Part shown: positions 42,811-53,682 of the stretch, one piece after another
Layout of the letters: every line of letters starts with the position of its first letter
Position numbering within the stretch: position 1 is the stretch's first letter
Assembly (NCBI GenBank): GCA_022606425.2
Contig: JAHDVF020000732.1
Span: forward strand, 1-64,000
Source: Lepidostoma basale
Lineage: Eukaryota > Arthropoda > Insecta > Trichoptera > Lepidostomatidae
Direction: 5' to 3'
Length of the DNA: 64,000 nucleotides
Program-made: the position numbers and the translations under genes
Notes under the pieces: model-generated
Told to the model about the DNA's origin: nothing
The model's database searches: none
The model's input: the letters and a program-made list of their open reading frames with translations, nothing else

Positions 42811-43560
42811 GCTAAAAATCCATCCGAAACATATATCCATAGTCTTAATATTTGAAACGTTCGTAAAATGCGAACACCTGTATTAGAATAACGGTGATCC
42901 CTTCTAACCAATGTACTCATGTCTACTGATAACAATGCGTTTAAACCTCACATTAAGTCTAGTATTACGTTGTTAGAATTTGTTACAGAGTTGAGTTGAC
43001 GAAGGTTGGAAAATCCACAAATTTGTTGGTTTATTCCCGGAATTAAACCTTAAATCTCTACGAATTAGAACATTCTCCGGGTATAAGCTATATTTCTTTT
43101 AAGAGTTTTATATGAAACATTTGGTACCATCATGCCTTGGAAGTTGGGGCAAAATGCACCATGTAGAAAAACATTTAAATTATCTTGTAGAGAAGCTGCC
43201 AAGCCGGAGAGCAATGAGTATTCCTTCCCCGCGGCTGCCTCTGGCCCTCTGAAATACGCCATAAATATTCCTGAACAGCTCAGAAGAATGTATGCTGACA
43301 GGCACATTTTTGTAGGAACAATGAACTATGGTTTTTGCGAGCATATGTTTTTTTATGTAGCAAGATGTTATTTTTAGTAATACTTGTTGCATTTTGGTAG
43401 AGTCCGAATAGTTCAATAGTTTTTAGGAGTTATATGAGGCGTCTTTCTGATTTGGCTATATATGTATATATGGCTAGCAATGTGGTTTTGAAATTGCTAT
43501 CCATCGAAGGCAATTTTTGCGGGCTAGATAAATTTTTTTTAAATTTTTTTGAATTAGGTA
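42811..43560. other. Unique sequence, nothing recognised
   Basis: The 81-codon plus frame at 43132-43377 (MPWKLGQNAPCRKTFKLSCR...) and overlapping minus frames show no domain. A host exon cannot be excluded. Confidence 0.25.
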
Positions 43561-43591
43561 AATGCAGGGTTGCGTGTGTGCACGTGTGTGC

Positions 43592-43650
43592 CTGGATCCC
43601 GGAACTAGGCTATGAGTAATGTTTACTCATAGCCTAGTTCCGGGATCCAG
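43592..43650. repeat. Perfect 28-bp inverted repeat
   Basis: CTGGATCCCGGAACTAGGCT...GAGTAA (43592-43619) is followed by TGT and its exact complement (43623-43650). It has no mismatch in 28 pairs and is GC-richer than its surroundings. No hammerhead motif. Confidence 0.9.
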
Positions 43651-43980
43651 ACTGTAAATCAGAAGTCAGTTATTGTCGCGCACTCTTGAATGGAACCCAG
43701 CCTATTCAGGGCCACTGCATACATTCCTGCTCTTTAGACCGATAGCAGGGAAGGCCCGCGCCATACATATTGGTACTGGTAATTGGAAACTTGGTAGTGC
43801 CCCGTTGGGTTGTATTCCAAGGAGCGTTCAGTATTAGGTAATTACTTCCCTAATGATAGTTAATGTTCGAAGGAAGACAAGCGAGACAGGTAGATAATAC
43901 GATCGGATGCGATAGAAGGACTTTGTTTGTGTAATATAGATAATTTACTTGTAAATTTAAAATCTCTTTTTTACTATACA
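43651..43980. other. GC-richer unassigned stretch
   Basis: 43660-43800 is GC-rich (AGGGAAGGCCCGCGCCATAC) and could belong to the same unknown repeat as the palindrome. Confidence 0.3.
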
Positions 43981-43984
43981 CTTT

Positions 43985-44100
43985 TTGAGAATATCGTAAC
44001 AGCTCTTTCGCCAACTGATGTTGGCATCATCGGGCATTACAAACAACTGAGTGTTGTTGTTTGTAATACCTGATGCCAACATGCTATTACAATTATTAAA
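43985..44100. mobile_element. Palindromic element, AGCTGT type
   Basis: The inverted repeat ATCGGGCATTACAAACAACT against GTTGTTGTTTGTAATACCTG is centred near 44050. On the minus strand at 43998-44033: CCGATGA, T, perfect six-pair stem II GCCAAC/GTTGGC, GAAAG-AGCT-GTT. The U of CTGANGA is C, so the core is probably inactive. Confidence 0.6.
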
Positions 44101-44267
44101 TTATTTAAAAATGTGATGTTATTACAATGTTGTGAATTTAACAGTTAATAATATTGAAAGATTATAGGATTTTCGCCTATTTTTTTTTAAACATTGTTGG
44201 ACTATTCAATATTGATAAATTTGAAAAATGTGTTAATTGAAAAAATAGAGTATTATCACTCTCCAGT

Positions 44268-44390
44268 TACTTCTTCTTCTTCTTCTTCCCTTTTTGTAGA
44301 CTCAGGAGTCTGTTATTTCAGGCGGGTCCTCTTGAGATGCTGAACTCCAGCTTTGCCTTTAAAAATACCTATAGTGATTCTGCGGGGTTT
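44268..44390 (-). mobile_element. (GAA)n-tailed LINE 3' fragment
   Basis: TTCTTCTTCTTCTTCTTCCC at 44272-44291, then TTTGTAGACTCAGGAGTCTG, which parallels TATTGTAGACCTATGTGGTC at 62450. Same family 3' UTR, no coding part. Confidence 0.5.
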
Positions 44391-44863
44391 CTGTAACTTC
44401 AGATTTTTTAAATTATATTCTTTATTATTGTTGGTTTTAACTCGGATAAAATGTTACTTATTGAATAGGAAATTGAATTATTAAATTATAAAAAAATAAT
44501 CTTTTGGCTACCGTGCACTCACAAACATTCGGTCAATAATCGTTACGGCGCGACTCAAGGTATTAGGCAGAGAGTTAAAATTCAAATATATTTTACACCT
44601 TTCTTCTCCCTCTCCCTCAGCCTTGATATAACCATTGATGGATATTGGCCTCTTCCAAGCGATTATATTTCTTCTTATTGTACGCCTTTTTCATCCACTG
44701 TTTACAATCTATAGAGGCTACCTCCTCTGTATCCTTCCGACACATCTTTTGTTTGCCTTCCCAATTTATTATTATTCAAAATCTAATAATATTATCTAAT
44801 TACGTCAAAAGTAAATCCTTAATATTTTACAGATTGCCAAGAAAGATTTATTCTTATAAGATA

Positions 44864-45080
44864 CGATGACTTTCGTGGCAGAGCGGCAAGAGTTATGACT
44901 GACACACGGAAGTTCCCGGGTTCGATTCCCGGCGATGCAGTGTGATAGTCACATTGTCTTTGTTTTGGTGTCACGTGTCAATAAAATTGTGACAGACGTC
45001 ATAAAAATCAATTGTATGTATCAAATTTATAAAGAAAATTAAAATTTAATTGGGTTCAAATAACCTGCTGTACACAAATG
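44864..45080 (+). mobile_element. tRNA-derived SINE, copy 3
   Basis: Box A-like TGGCAGAGCGGCAAG (44877) and box B GGTTCGATTCC (44919-44929), followed by GCAGTGTGATAGTCACATTG and AATAAAATTGTGACAG, the family body. The tail is AT-rich rather than poly-A. More diverged than the 5334 copy. Confidence 0.8.
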
Positions 45081-45735
45081 TGGAAAGCATCGGGAAACTA
45101 CCACATTATTACATCTCTGTTACACATGTTACACAATTAAAAATTGTTGCACTTTGCTGTAACCGAATTTTATGGATTAAAACTAGCGAAGAAGATTTAA
45201 CGTTGATATTACATTGAAATTTTCACTAACATTTAAGCTATTTAAATGTATATTTTATCTGACCAAATTCGTACTGCCAACGCGATCCACTAACGAAATG
45301 TGTTTCTACAACGGAAGAGAAGTAATTATTTTCTTCCCGGTTTAGTTGTAAATAGAAAAGGGAACAAAGCGCAATATACGAGTTACACGTATTTTAATTA
45401 ACGGCAGATAAACCACTCGTTCCCGTTTCGGAATTAACAAAGAGTGGAATTTTTCCCTATTTCCAATATCGCTGGAAAGTTAACACTAATTTCACCAACG
45501 CAAATAATAACTGCATTTAACCGTTAAAAGCCGTATTTACAAAACTCTCTGGACTTTCAGCTCGGCGCTTGCATATTTGACTTTAAACCAGAAAGCTCGT
45601 ATAATTAATTAAAAAACGTTCCATCGGGGCACTGTACGTTTCATATAACATCAAAGATGACTTTATTCGTTATTTTTACAAATTATTTATTACATTTATC
45701 ATATAAGTGATATTTGGTATATATTTAAACAAACT
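45081..45735. other. Unique sequence with island at 45260-45640
   Basis: CG-containing unique sequence (CCAACGCGATCCACTAACGA, AACGTTCCATCGGGGCACTG) with TAATTAATTAAAA-like strings. Candidate conserved non-coding element. Confidence 0.3.
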
Positions 45736-45739
45736 TTTT

Positions 45740-45815
45740 ATTGTACTGTTTCTCCGAAAGGTTACGCAGAGTGAATGGACGGAAACACGGTTCTATCTTG
45801 ACACCACTCACGTGA
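45740..45815 (-). mobile_element. Family A 3' UTR scrap
   Basis: GTTTCTCCGAAAGGTTACGC and GAATGGACGGAAACACGGTT resemble the family A 3' UTR start. Confidence 0.4.
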
Positions 45816-46009
45816 TTACTTTTTTCTCGTATTTTTGTTGAAACAAGCAGATTTATTCAAATTTGTTGTTAGAAGTTCAATGTAAATAAAAAAATATATC
45901 TTATAAGTATTTAGTAAATACCCAAAATTTTGTTTCTTCATTATTTGAATATATGTTTGTTTTAAAAAAAAATCATTACACTAATCTAAAAAAACAATTG
46001 GAAAATTAC

Positions 46010-46135
46010 TACTTACTAACTTACTAACCATCACACCGTCTCTCCGAAAGGGTAGATAGAAAGAATGGACTGTTACACTTTAACCGATGCGCCACTCCAT
46101 CCTTTTCTTTTCGCCCCGCGGGAGACGCGGAAAAT
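46010..46135 (-). mobile_element. Composite repeat: family A 3' tail joined to unrelated head, copy 2
   Basis: ACTTACTAACCATCACACCG, GAATGGACTGTTACACTTT, then AACCGATGCGCCACTCCATC and TTTTCTTTTCGCCCCGCG. The join ACACTTT/AACCGATGCG is the same as at 26775. Confidence 0.65.
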
Positions 46136-46629
46136 TACTATTTACTTATATTTTTATAACCTAATGTATAACCTCATATAAAAAGGCGAATTTGTTATGA
46201 ATGAAAACACTGTTATTAAGACTTATGGAATTCCGCAGTTTTAACACCTTATTTTTATCAAGGAATAAAAAAATAAGTTTATATCATTTAGAAAGTAACT
46301 ATACATTATTTATTTGTGTTTTCAAACAATTAATTTACAAAATATGCAGAAGGAATGAGGATATCCAACGGTATATTAATCGTTACACTCAACTTGTCCG
46401 TAAAACGTCGCTCGCTTTAGTTTATAGCACGGAGAAGGGTAAATCATCTGTTTTCATCCGGGGTCAGATCGGACACATCCTAAAACATGAAAGGTAACAA
46501 ATCCTGCCTCTTTCACCAGGATCTACGGAAGGAATTTCGGTATTAAAAATTATCCAACAAAGTTATTACTAAAACATAAATTCAACCAAAAACGTCCGTC
46601 ATTTTAAATTACATATAAAATAATATATG
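46136..46629. other. Unique sequence, nothing recognised
   Basis: The 98-codon frame at 46201-46497 is unassigned. Confidence 0.3.
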
Positions 46630-46855
46630 AATTTCTAATTGTTTCTTGTACAGAGATGTAAAACCCCAAATTTTATTAAATTATACCACTCAAGTCGTAA
46701 TTTTTTTTATTACAGTTTTTGGGAATGACATGTTTTGACATTCAAAGGCATTATCAAATGTCATTATATTTTATGCCTTAGAAAAGTGGAACATGTTATT
46801 CATTTAAGCTATTATAAAACTTCTTGAAAACATACGTTTTCTTGCGTATTAATAG
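46630..46855 (+). repeat. Family S palindrome, eroded
   Basis: TTCTAATTGTTTCTTGTACA leader, ACATGTTTTGACATTCAAAGG left core complement, CATTATATTTTATGCCTTAG with GTGGAACATG and right arm AACTTCTTGAAAACATACGT. Confidence 0.6.
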
Positions 46856-47620
46856 ACAAAATAATTCATGTTTAAATTAATTATAGGATATTCTTCTAAC
46901 TTATAATATTTTGTTTAAACTAATGTGAGAAAACTTTATTAGTTAAAATGCATGTACACAGTTTTGTTTGCGAGTTTTATAGTACAATAACCCATTTAAT
47001 TATTCTAGTCGAAACGAAGATAGACCGCAATGTTCCTAAACCTATGCTATAGTTGATAAACCTTCTTTATCTTAATTATCAAGTTCATTTACCCTTAAAA
47101 GGAGAAAAATGTTCTTAAGTTTTCTTTTTAAAATTTGGCTCGGTCTATTCATTACGATGACAAGAAGGAAATTTGTGTAAAGACTTTCTTATAAAAGTCA
47201 TGCGTCAAATTACGGCCCCTTACATTTGGAAGTTATCATTAAGGTTTAAGGCTTTTATGTAAAGAATATTACTCGTGTTCTAAAAAAAATATTCCCATTG
47301 TTCGCAGGAGCTGTTGGCTTAGCTTGAAAATAAAGAATTCCATTTAAAAGGTAAGTTTTTCTTTCAATATTGTTGAATTGCCTTCTAAAAAAATCACATA
47401 GTTTCTCCATTTTAAATGTTACTGGTGGTTACTCTTCGGTTTTTTAATTATTTATAATTACACGAGCGTGTATGAAAAGTTTGTGAAAAAGAGCTTGGAT
47501 TATTAAATAACATGTACAATATCATGAAATCTCTTACATGGTTTTCTATAATAGAATATATTCCTAAATATATTATAATATTTATGTATTTTTATTAGTT
47601 TTTACACTACTTTATTTTAT
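46856..47620. other. AT-rich sequence, nothing recognised
   Basis: No feature supported. Confidence 0.35.
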
Positions 47621-47624
47621 TGTC

Positions 47625-47825
47625 AAGGTTAAAAAATACACTGTATACTATGAGTTTTTTTTTTTTGTAACTCTGATGAAGCTCCAGCGGGAGCAAAACC
47701 GGTTAGTTATGACAAAAGTATGTGGTGTAAAAACTAATAAATTTGAAATAATATCATTTTTAATAATGCCACACCACAAATTCAGTACTTCATACGAAAA
47801 AGTATATACCTAATAATTTTGGTCC
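47625..47825 (+). mobile_element. Linear hammerhead-type repeat, family I, copy 1
   Basis: The core at 47673-47704 is followed by about 110 bases shared with 52940-53035 and 60640-60735: TGTGGTGTAAAAAC, TTTTTAATAATGCCACACCA and AAATTCAGTACTTCATACGA. There is no palindromic partner arm. Confidence 0.65.
47673..47704 (+). ncRNA. Hammerhead-like core, family I, one substitution
   Basis: CTGATGA, A, stem II GCTCC/GGAGC closing AGCG, then AAAAC-CG-GTT. Stem I is a clean five pairs: TAACT (47668-47672) with AGTTA (47705-47709). The first G of GAAA is A, expected to impair cleavage strongly. Confidence 0.55.
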
Positions 47826-48585
47826 AGAGCGACTCTAACTTTTTCTAAAAATTCTAGAATTATTGGTGATAGCTTGGGTTACAAGCAATTTTTAAATAAA
47901 TTAATTTATGATTATGCTCTCAAATATAATATACTTTTGTTTTTATAAGTACATATAAAAATATAAATACCCTCATTCGAAATACCCTCATTTTCTTAAA
48001 AAAAACACGACGATATGGGATTACACAAATTTAATAATAATTTTACATCAAAGAAAAAATACATAAAAATAAAAAAAATTGTTACAATACGAATACGTGT
48101 GAAACTATGGTAAATTATTATTTTTCGTTTTGCAAATATTTTTAGTTCTCCGCTTCAAATACAATTCCATCATGCCTGAAAGCTGTCAGATTGGTTCAAA
48201 CGAAATTTTCATTTATATTGTGGACGTTTGATAGAAATCTAAATTTCCTGGAGTTTGTTCGATATCTGATTTCATATATATTTTTTTGGGTTTTCAAATT
48301 GGAATTCTAAACATTCACAGTTATTTGACTTATGTATAATATTAGTATTTGTTTGTGGTTTTTTAATTTCAAGGTATATTCAAAAGATTATTATGGACAC
48401 TTACACTTCGCACTTACATACCTGTATTTATTTTCACTATTGTTTTTACTCAAATATTTTTAAATGTTATAAAAATACGAGGAATCTTTGTTGTTGTTAA
48501 TATGTTGCTGTTTTGTTGTTCATATGTTGTTCAATTCGCATATTTTATAATGTTTCACTTCTTACGTCAGACTTAAAAATATGTA
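47826..48585. other. AT-rich sequence, nothing recognised
   Basis: No feature supported. Confidence 0.35.
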
Positions 48586-48765
48586 TTGTTTCTTGAACAA
48601 TGATGTAAAACTCCATATTTAATTATTAATATGTATGAATAAACGATAGTTTTCGAGTAGTTTTATTATCATGCTTATGTATGAGATGTTTCGCCCTTCA
48701 AAGGTATTATCAAATTTGATTATGCTTTAAAAGTGCGAAACATGTCATACTTTATATTGGTCATT
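48586..48765 (+). mobile_element. Family S palindrome, right end truncated
   Basis: Leader TATTGTTTCTTGAACAATGA at 48585-48604, left arm AGTTTTCGAGTAGTTTTATT, ATGTTTCGCCCTTCAAAGG, then AAAAGTGCGAAACATGTCAT. Confidence 0.7.
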
Positions 48766-49495
48766 TATTTATATAGATATTGTTATAATCTATAAAACAT
48801 ATTTTCAACACGAGACACGTTTCCATACTAGTCTTAAAAATTAAAAAATAAGCTCAGAATAAAATTTGTTTCTGATGAAATGATAGTAAAGCGAGTTGAG
48901 CCGAGAGACAGGTCAAAAGGAAGTCCGGAAATTAGGTCTGCAGTGGAGGAAGATACTTCCGGTGGTTGACAGGAGGCACCCACCTGTCCGGACTCAGTCC
49001 CGCTTCTACCCTCTACCCTAGCTATAACACAGATCACACCCATAACCAACATACGTATACCACTAGCATACCAAAATACATTTCTGGGGTAAATATTTGA
49101 TTCAAGTAAATTTTAGTTGAAATCTTTTCATAATGGGTTTAAACCACACACTAGTTATTAAATGTTGATTGTAGATTTTATATCTCTGATTTATGCCTCC
49201 CAAAATAATAATACTAATGCATATCTATTCTCCACAATATCATCTTCATAAAACTAATATCTTAAACTTAACATTTACAACATTATATATTCATACACTT
49301 TATACTACTATACGTACTCAACATACACTTTACACAATTATTATACATAAAATAAATTTTCAAAACCATCTTGTTAAAAGCTGATTTTCGTTGATTTTTT
49401 TGTAATCTAATTTTTTAGATTTTAAAATGTTATAAATAATTTGATAATATTACATAAAATAATAAGGCGAAAACATAAGGAAAGATTTGTGAGAA
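48766..49495. other. Unique sequence, nothing recognised
   Basis: A GC-richer stretch at 48880-49060 with a 72-codon minus frame is unassigned. Confidence 0.3.
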
Positions 49496-49499
49496 ACTG

Positions 49500-49625
49500 G
49501 AAAGATCTGAAAAATGGGGAAGGATGGCCAGGCATAGAAGCCAGTTCAGGACTGCTGTGGAGGAGGCCAAATCCCACACCGGGATGTAGCGCCGAGATGA
49601 AAAAGAAGAAGCGTGGCTACCAAAT
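49500..49625 (+). mobile_element. LINE C-terminal scrap with GAA-rich tail
   Basis: The plus frame gives GRMARHRSQFRTAVEEAKSH then TGM and a stop, followed by GATGAAAAAGAAGAAGCG. R-x-R-x-x-F/W-R-x-x-V-E-E-A-K-x-H-x-G-M is the LINE terminus. The 79-codon ORF in another frame is not the real one. Confidence 0.6.
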
Positions 49626-49699
49626 GGCACCTTATTTTTTAATGAAACATTCTATTATAATCGTAATCAGATTATTATAAAATAGTTTTGAAAATTGAT

Positions 49700-49810
49700 T
49701 TTATTTCTTCATCAGGAACACCTAAACACCTGTTTGTAACAACAAACAACTGTTGTTTGTAACACTTGATGATACCAAAATTGAAGCAGCTGTCGCGACA
49801 TTCTCTTATT
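49700..49810. mobile_element. Palindromic element, AGCTGT type, eroded
   Basis: CATCAGGAACACC...TTGTAACAACAAACAACTGTTGTTTGTAACACTTGATG forms an imperfect hairpin, here quoted in parts. The right side has TTGATGATACC, TTGAAGCAGCTGTCGCG, equivalent to GAAAC-AGCT-GTC. Confidence 0.5.
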
Positions 49811-50284
49811 TTCTGTTTAATAAAAAAGTGTGATATATTATAATATATAATTTTATAATTGTTAAGATATAAGCTTTCTAAAGCTGATTTTGTGGATAAT
49901 ATGATATAAACAATTAGTATCCTTATATCGTGTCTCCTGTTCTTTACGATGTTGACTATGAATGAATTGGTTAAACGAATAATAAGCTACGATATATAAT
50001 ATATATTTATTTACATCCCTACTCGTCCAACTAAATCTATAATTAAAAACAAAACCTATAAAGGGTATTTGAATTCTAGTGTGAGCTTGTGATTCCCGCG
50101 TTTTCTAACAGAAAGCTTCGGCGTGGTTTTTGTTATAATTAAAATTCACGTAAGGAGAAGTCACGGTATCAAGGTCGGTTCTGTTTCTGGCACGGTTTGA
50201 AATTCTCTTTAAGTTTGCTCGCTACCTGTTATTATTTGTTATGCTGTGCTTTCGGAGTTACACAAAGTTCCAGACCCGCCCACA
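49811..50284. other. Unique sequence with GC-richer 50080-50284
   Basis: No feature supported apart from composition. Confidence 0.3.
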
Positions 50285-51357
50285 TACACGGTGTCCCACG
50301 GCAGTACCGAAGGGTTTCATGCTTTGACGCGACATTTAAACGACGATTTGGGATATTTATCTATTAAGCCCCTTTTGATTAGACACGCGGCAGCATTTTA
50401 AATTTTATCCTATTTATTTGACAGATCCTATCGCCTTTTATGGATAAGGAGGTGGACTTTTTCTGACTTTTTACTATTCTTTCTTATAAAGTAACAAAAG
50501 AGCTGATACTAACAATTTAGATAAAGTTTTATAAATCCGTTTAATTAAAGTTTTGTTGAGGTGAATTTTGATTAGTCAACTTTTTATGCTGACATTGAAA
50601 AAAGGGAATAAAATTTCATCAAATTAATTAGTAAGTTATATCATTATCTTGTGAATTGAACGAAACAATTTTTTCCGTTTTCTTAATAAAAACTGACGAA
50701 GAATTTATATAATATCTTTGAAACAAATCGCAATAAAAATACTCGAAAATTGATAAAATTGTTTTTGCTTTACTCAATTCGTGAGGTACCTTTCAAGCTT
50801 TTTCACCTTCCCAATTTGCTTAAAGTGGATTAAAATAGTTTTATCACTAACACCGCAGCCTGGAGCTAACTCGGACGTGGTTTGCGATGGATCCGCTTCC
50901 ACAATAGCCTTCAATTCTTCATTATCAACTTTGGTCTCCGGCCGTCCACGGGGCTTGTTCTGCAGGTCGAAATTTCCAGAACGAAAACGTTGGAACCAAA
51001 AACGCACTGTGTTTTCTTTTGCGGCACCGTCGCCATACACATCATTAATCCTTCGAGCCGTTTCTGCAGCACTGGTGCCACGGTGGAACTCGTACTCGTA
51101 AATAACGCGATATTTCAAGTTTCCATTTTGTAAACTGAGTGACGCAAAGAAAAAAAACAATTAAGGAAAAAACAAATTAATTTTAATTTTCGAAACACAA
51201 ATACTTGAGTAAATAGCTGTATAAATTTGAATTTGGAATTCCTAACCAAAGAGAAGATATTTGAGATCAAAGTTGCCAGTACGGCAAAACGCCAATTTCA
51301 TATGTAAGGACCTAATATCTCCCAAAGTTGTACGGTACGGCAGAGGGACACCGTATA
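50285..51357 (-). mobile_element. Internally deleted mariner transposon
   Basis: Imperfect terminal inverted repeats CACGGTGTCCCACGGCAGTA (from 50287) and, on the other strand, TACGGTGTCCCTCTGCCGTA (from 51355) agree at most of 21 positions. Each is flanked by TA (50285-50286 and 51356-51357), the mariner target. The 1,069-bp length is below the usual 1.3 kb, and only the N-terminal third of transposase is recognisable, so the element is internally deleted or rearranged and non-autonomous. Confidence 0.65.
50774..51160 (-). pseudogene. Mariner transposase, N-terminal DNA-binding domain
   Basis: The open frame reads LKYRVIYEYEFHRGTSAAET, ARRINDVYGDGAAKENTVRF, WFQRFRSGNFDLQNKPRGRP, VDNEELKAIVEADPSQTTSE and HFKQIGKVKKLERYL. 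WFxRFRSGxFxLxxxPRxGRP joins the two helix-turn-helix halves that bind the terminal repeats. (V/I)EADPxQTTxELA is also diagnostic. The frame shifts just before the conserved VPHEL motif, which is readable in the next frame, and the DD34D catalytic domain is not found. No ATG lies at the expected N-terminus in this frame. Confidence 0.9.
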
Positions 51358-52570
51358 TATGAACAGCAGTGAGGTTGGTATGTGAATTGATAAAACGGGC
51401 CGCTAGGGGTGTATTTTGTTTACGTAAATTCAGTTTTGCAATTTATATCCGATTTTGGAAAAGGATCGCTTCACAAACAAAAATATAAGGAATTGGTAAA
51501 TATATGTATAGGTACAACCGAACAATAGAGAGATTTTATTTCCAATTTTTTACCTTCACACATTGTAAGCTATGTTTAGGCAAAAATTTAGGTTGTCATT
51601 CGAATCTTTTATAGTGGAATTTTATTAATTATTTAAAGATGTTTAAATATTACTTTGAATTATTGATTTACTTATGAGTATTAGATAGATTTTATTATTT
51701 AAATAATCCATTGTTTTGGCATTTCATCTTTCTCTTTTCTTCTTCATCGCCACCAATAGGCATCTCCCGCGCACATTTCGATCGTCCAACGTCCACAAAA
51801 TAAATTTAAAACAAATAATATAAAATACAATGATATAATATAAAATAACAATATAAAATTAGCATAACACAACATGTCCTTTATTTAGGGTGCACATGTC
51901 AGCTGGGCGATCCGGATTGTTGTTTTTATTAAATTTATATTCTACGTATTCACCGTTTGTTTTTAAATTAACCGTAATTAAGTACTTAAAACAATCCAAC
52001 TCCAGCCAGAATCCCAGTAAAAAACATTAATTATGATTCCATTATTTAAATATTTCAAACAGAAGTTTTAAGTTCGTTAAATACGAGTATGTGTAATCTG
52101 ATATGCTTTTACATACATTCGTTGATACGCGAAATGTGTAGGCATTTTCGAAAATTTATTTACAAGATGGTAACATACATTTTAAGATGCTGTAATTTCC
52201 TCGGCCGCCTTTGATATTTCTCACTTCATTTGACGACTTGATGTAATTTGGTTACTCTCCGCGTGTAGCTCGCGTCATTAATAAGAAAAGTGTACCTACT
52301 CCGGGAGACGCTTCAGACATTTTTTCATCAATGTCACACGTGTAACTACATTAAGTTCCACCAACGCGCTCGCTGCCCGAGTCTCATTATGTCGGGACAT
52401 TAACACGTGGAGAGTTTTAAATTTTACCTTTTTAATTAAACGAACTAGACTGTGTTCTCTGCAAAACTATGGAATTTAAATGCAGAACCTCATTTTCTGT
52501 CTGATTCTATGATAAATATTATAGTAGAAGTAAATAATGAATTACTCGGGATAGTATACAATTACAATTT
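51358..52570. other. Unique sequence with island at 52190-52440
   Basis: The island carries CACTTCATTTGACGACTTGA, CGCGTCATTAATAAG and CCAACGCGCTCGCTGCCCG. No ORF or repeat. Candidate conserved non-coding element. Confidence 0.3.
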
Positions 52571-52575
52571 CTACG

Positions 52576-52609
52576 CCGATGAAGGGCGACCAGTGGCCCG
52601 AAACATGTT
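52576..52609 (+). ncRNA. Hammerhead-like core, degenerate
   Basis: CCGATGA, A, stem II GGGC/GCCC with an eight-base loop, GAAAC-AT-GTT. U of CTGANGA is C. Downstream text AAACCAGATTTATTTGCAAA does not match the other families, so it may be a separate one. Confidence 0.4.
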
Positions 52610-52879
52610 TCAGTAAATTTTTCAAATTAACTCTTGTAAAAACCAGATTTATTTGCAAAATATTATTTTACTATTAAAATGCTTAGTGAAATATATACAA
52701 TATATTTAATAAGCAAAACATATTAAACGTCCAGAATATGTTATCAAAGTCAAAATTAATTTAGCAGAATTATGTCAAACCTAAGAAAAAAATTCGTAAA
52801 AAAAATAAGTTTAATCAATTTATTTTGTTTTAACACCAATTAAATTTATTTCATCAAACCAAGGGGATTTGCCAGGGTC

Positions 52880-53040
52880 ACAAACTGAGATTGTTTTTCT
52901 AACCCTGATAAAGCTCTGGTAGGAGAGAAACGGGTTGGTCCGATATAAGAAAAAAATGTGGAATAAAATAAAATAAACACATTTTTAATGATTCCACGTC
53001 CAAATTAAGTACTCGATGCGAAAGTAAAATGTAGTTTGTT
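52880..53040 (+). mobile_element. Linear hammerhead-type repeat, family I, copy 2
   Basis: Core at 52905-52936: CTGATAA (G8 to A), poor stem II, GAAAC-GG-GTT, with ACC/GGT stem I. The family tail follows: TTTTTAATGATTCCACGTCC, AAATTAAGTACTCGATGCGA. Confidence 0.6.
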
Positions 53041-53102
53041 AATAATTTAACATTTATTTTATAAGTTTAATGAAAGTTTTGTAAAGGATATAATTCACTG
53101 AG

Positions 53103-53354
53103 TATATATTGGGTTATTTATTGTTTCTTGAACAATGATGTAAAACTCCATATTAAATAATTAATACGAATGAATACGTCAGTTTTCTAGAAGTTTTATT
53201 ATATTTTATGGGAATGATATGTTTCGCTCTTCTTAGGCATTATCAAACATTTGATAATGCCTTAGAAGGGCGAAACATGTCATTCCCATAAAATATAATA
53301 AAACTTCTAGAAAACTGACGTTTTTATTCGTATTAATTAATTATATATTGGGTT
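53103..53354 (+). mobile_element. Family S palindrome, best copy, with 13-bp TSD
   Basis: TATATATTGGGTT occurs at 53103-53115 and 53342-53354 and brackets a 226-bp element. Leader TTATTGTTTCTTGAACAATG, then arms 53159-53247 and 53250-53341 that differ at only a few sites. The centre has TTGATAATGCC, TTAGAAGGGCGAAACATGTC. Relative to CTGANGA-N-stem-GAAAC-NN-GTC, this keeps stem II (GCC/GGC), GAAAC and GTC, with TTGATAA in place of CTGANGA. Confidence 0.85.
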
Positions 53355-53640
53355 TATTACCACATGAACATGCAATAGAAATTCAATTGAAATAAGAGGA
53401 AACTCTATAAACGAGTATAACAAGTGTCTAAAATATCTTATCAATCTTGGATTCTTCGAATTTTAAACCAAAATAATATAAATGTATGTCCATAATATTT
53501 ACTTTGCCGTGTATTTTCACCGCAATATTTTGTAATCTACGTGTATTTTGAATGTTGGCAGATGCATAATTTCTTATCAAGTAACATTAGATGAAGCACC
53601 CTAAGAGGGGCGACAGACGGAGACAGACAGAGACTAGGGA
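53355..53640. other. Unique sequence, nothing recognised
   Basis: Composition becomes GC-rich from 53590. Confidence 0.3.
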
Positions 53641-53646
53641 GCACGA

Positions 53647-53682
53647 GGCCCCAGGCCCCAGGCCCCGGGCCCCGGGCCCCAG
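53647..53682 (-). repeat. GGGGCCN minisatellite, G-quadruplex motif
   Basis: Five CCCC runs (53649, 53656, 53663, 53670, 53677) are spaced exactly 7 bp apart. The minus strand is (GGGGCCY) x5, satisfying the four-run quadruplex rule with three-base loops. Surrounding 53590-53790 is unusually GC-rich. Confidence 0.85.
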
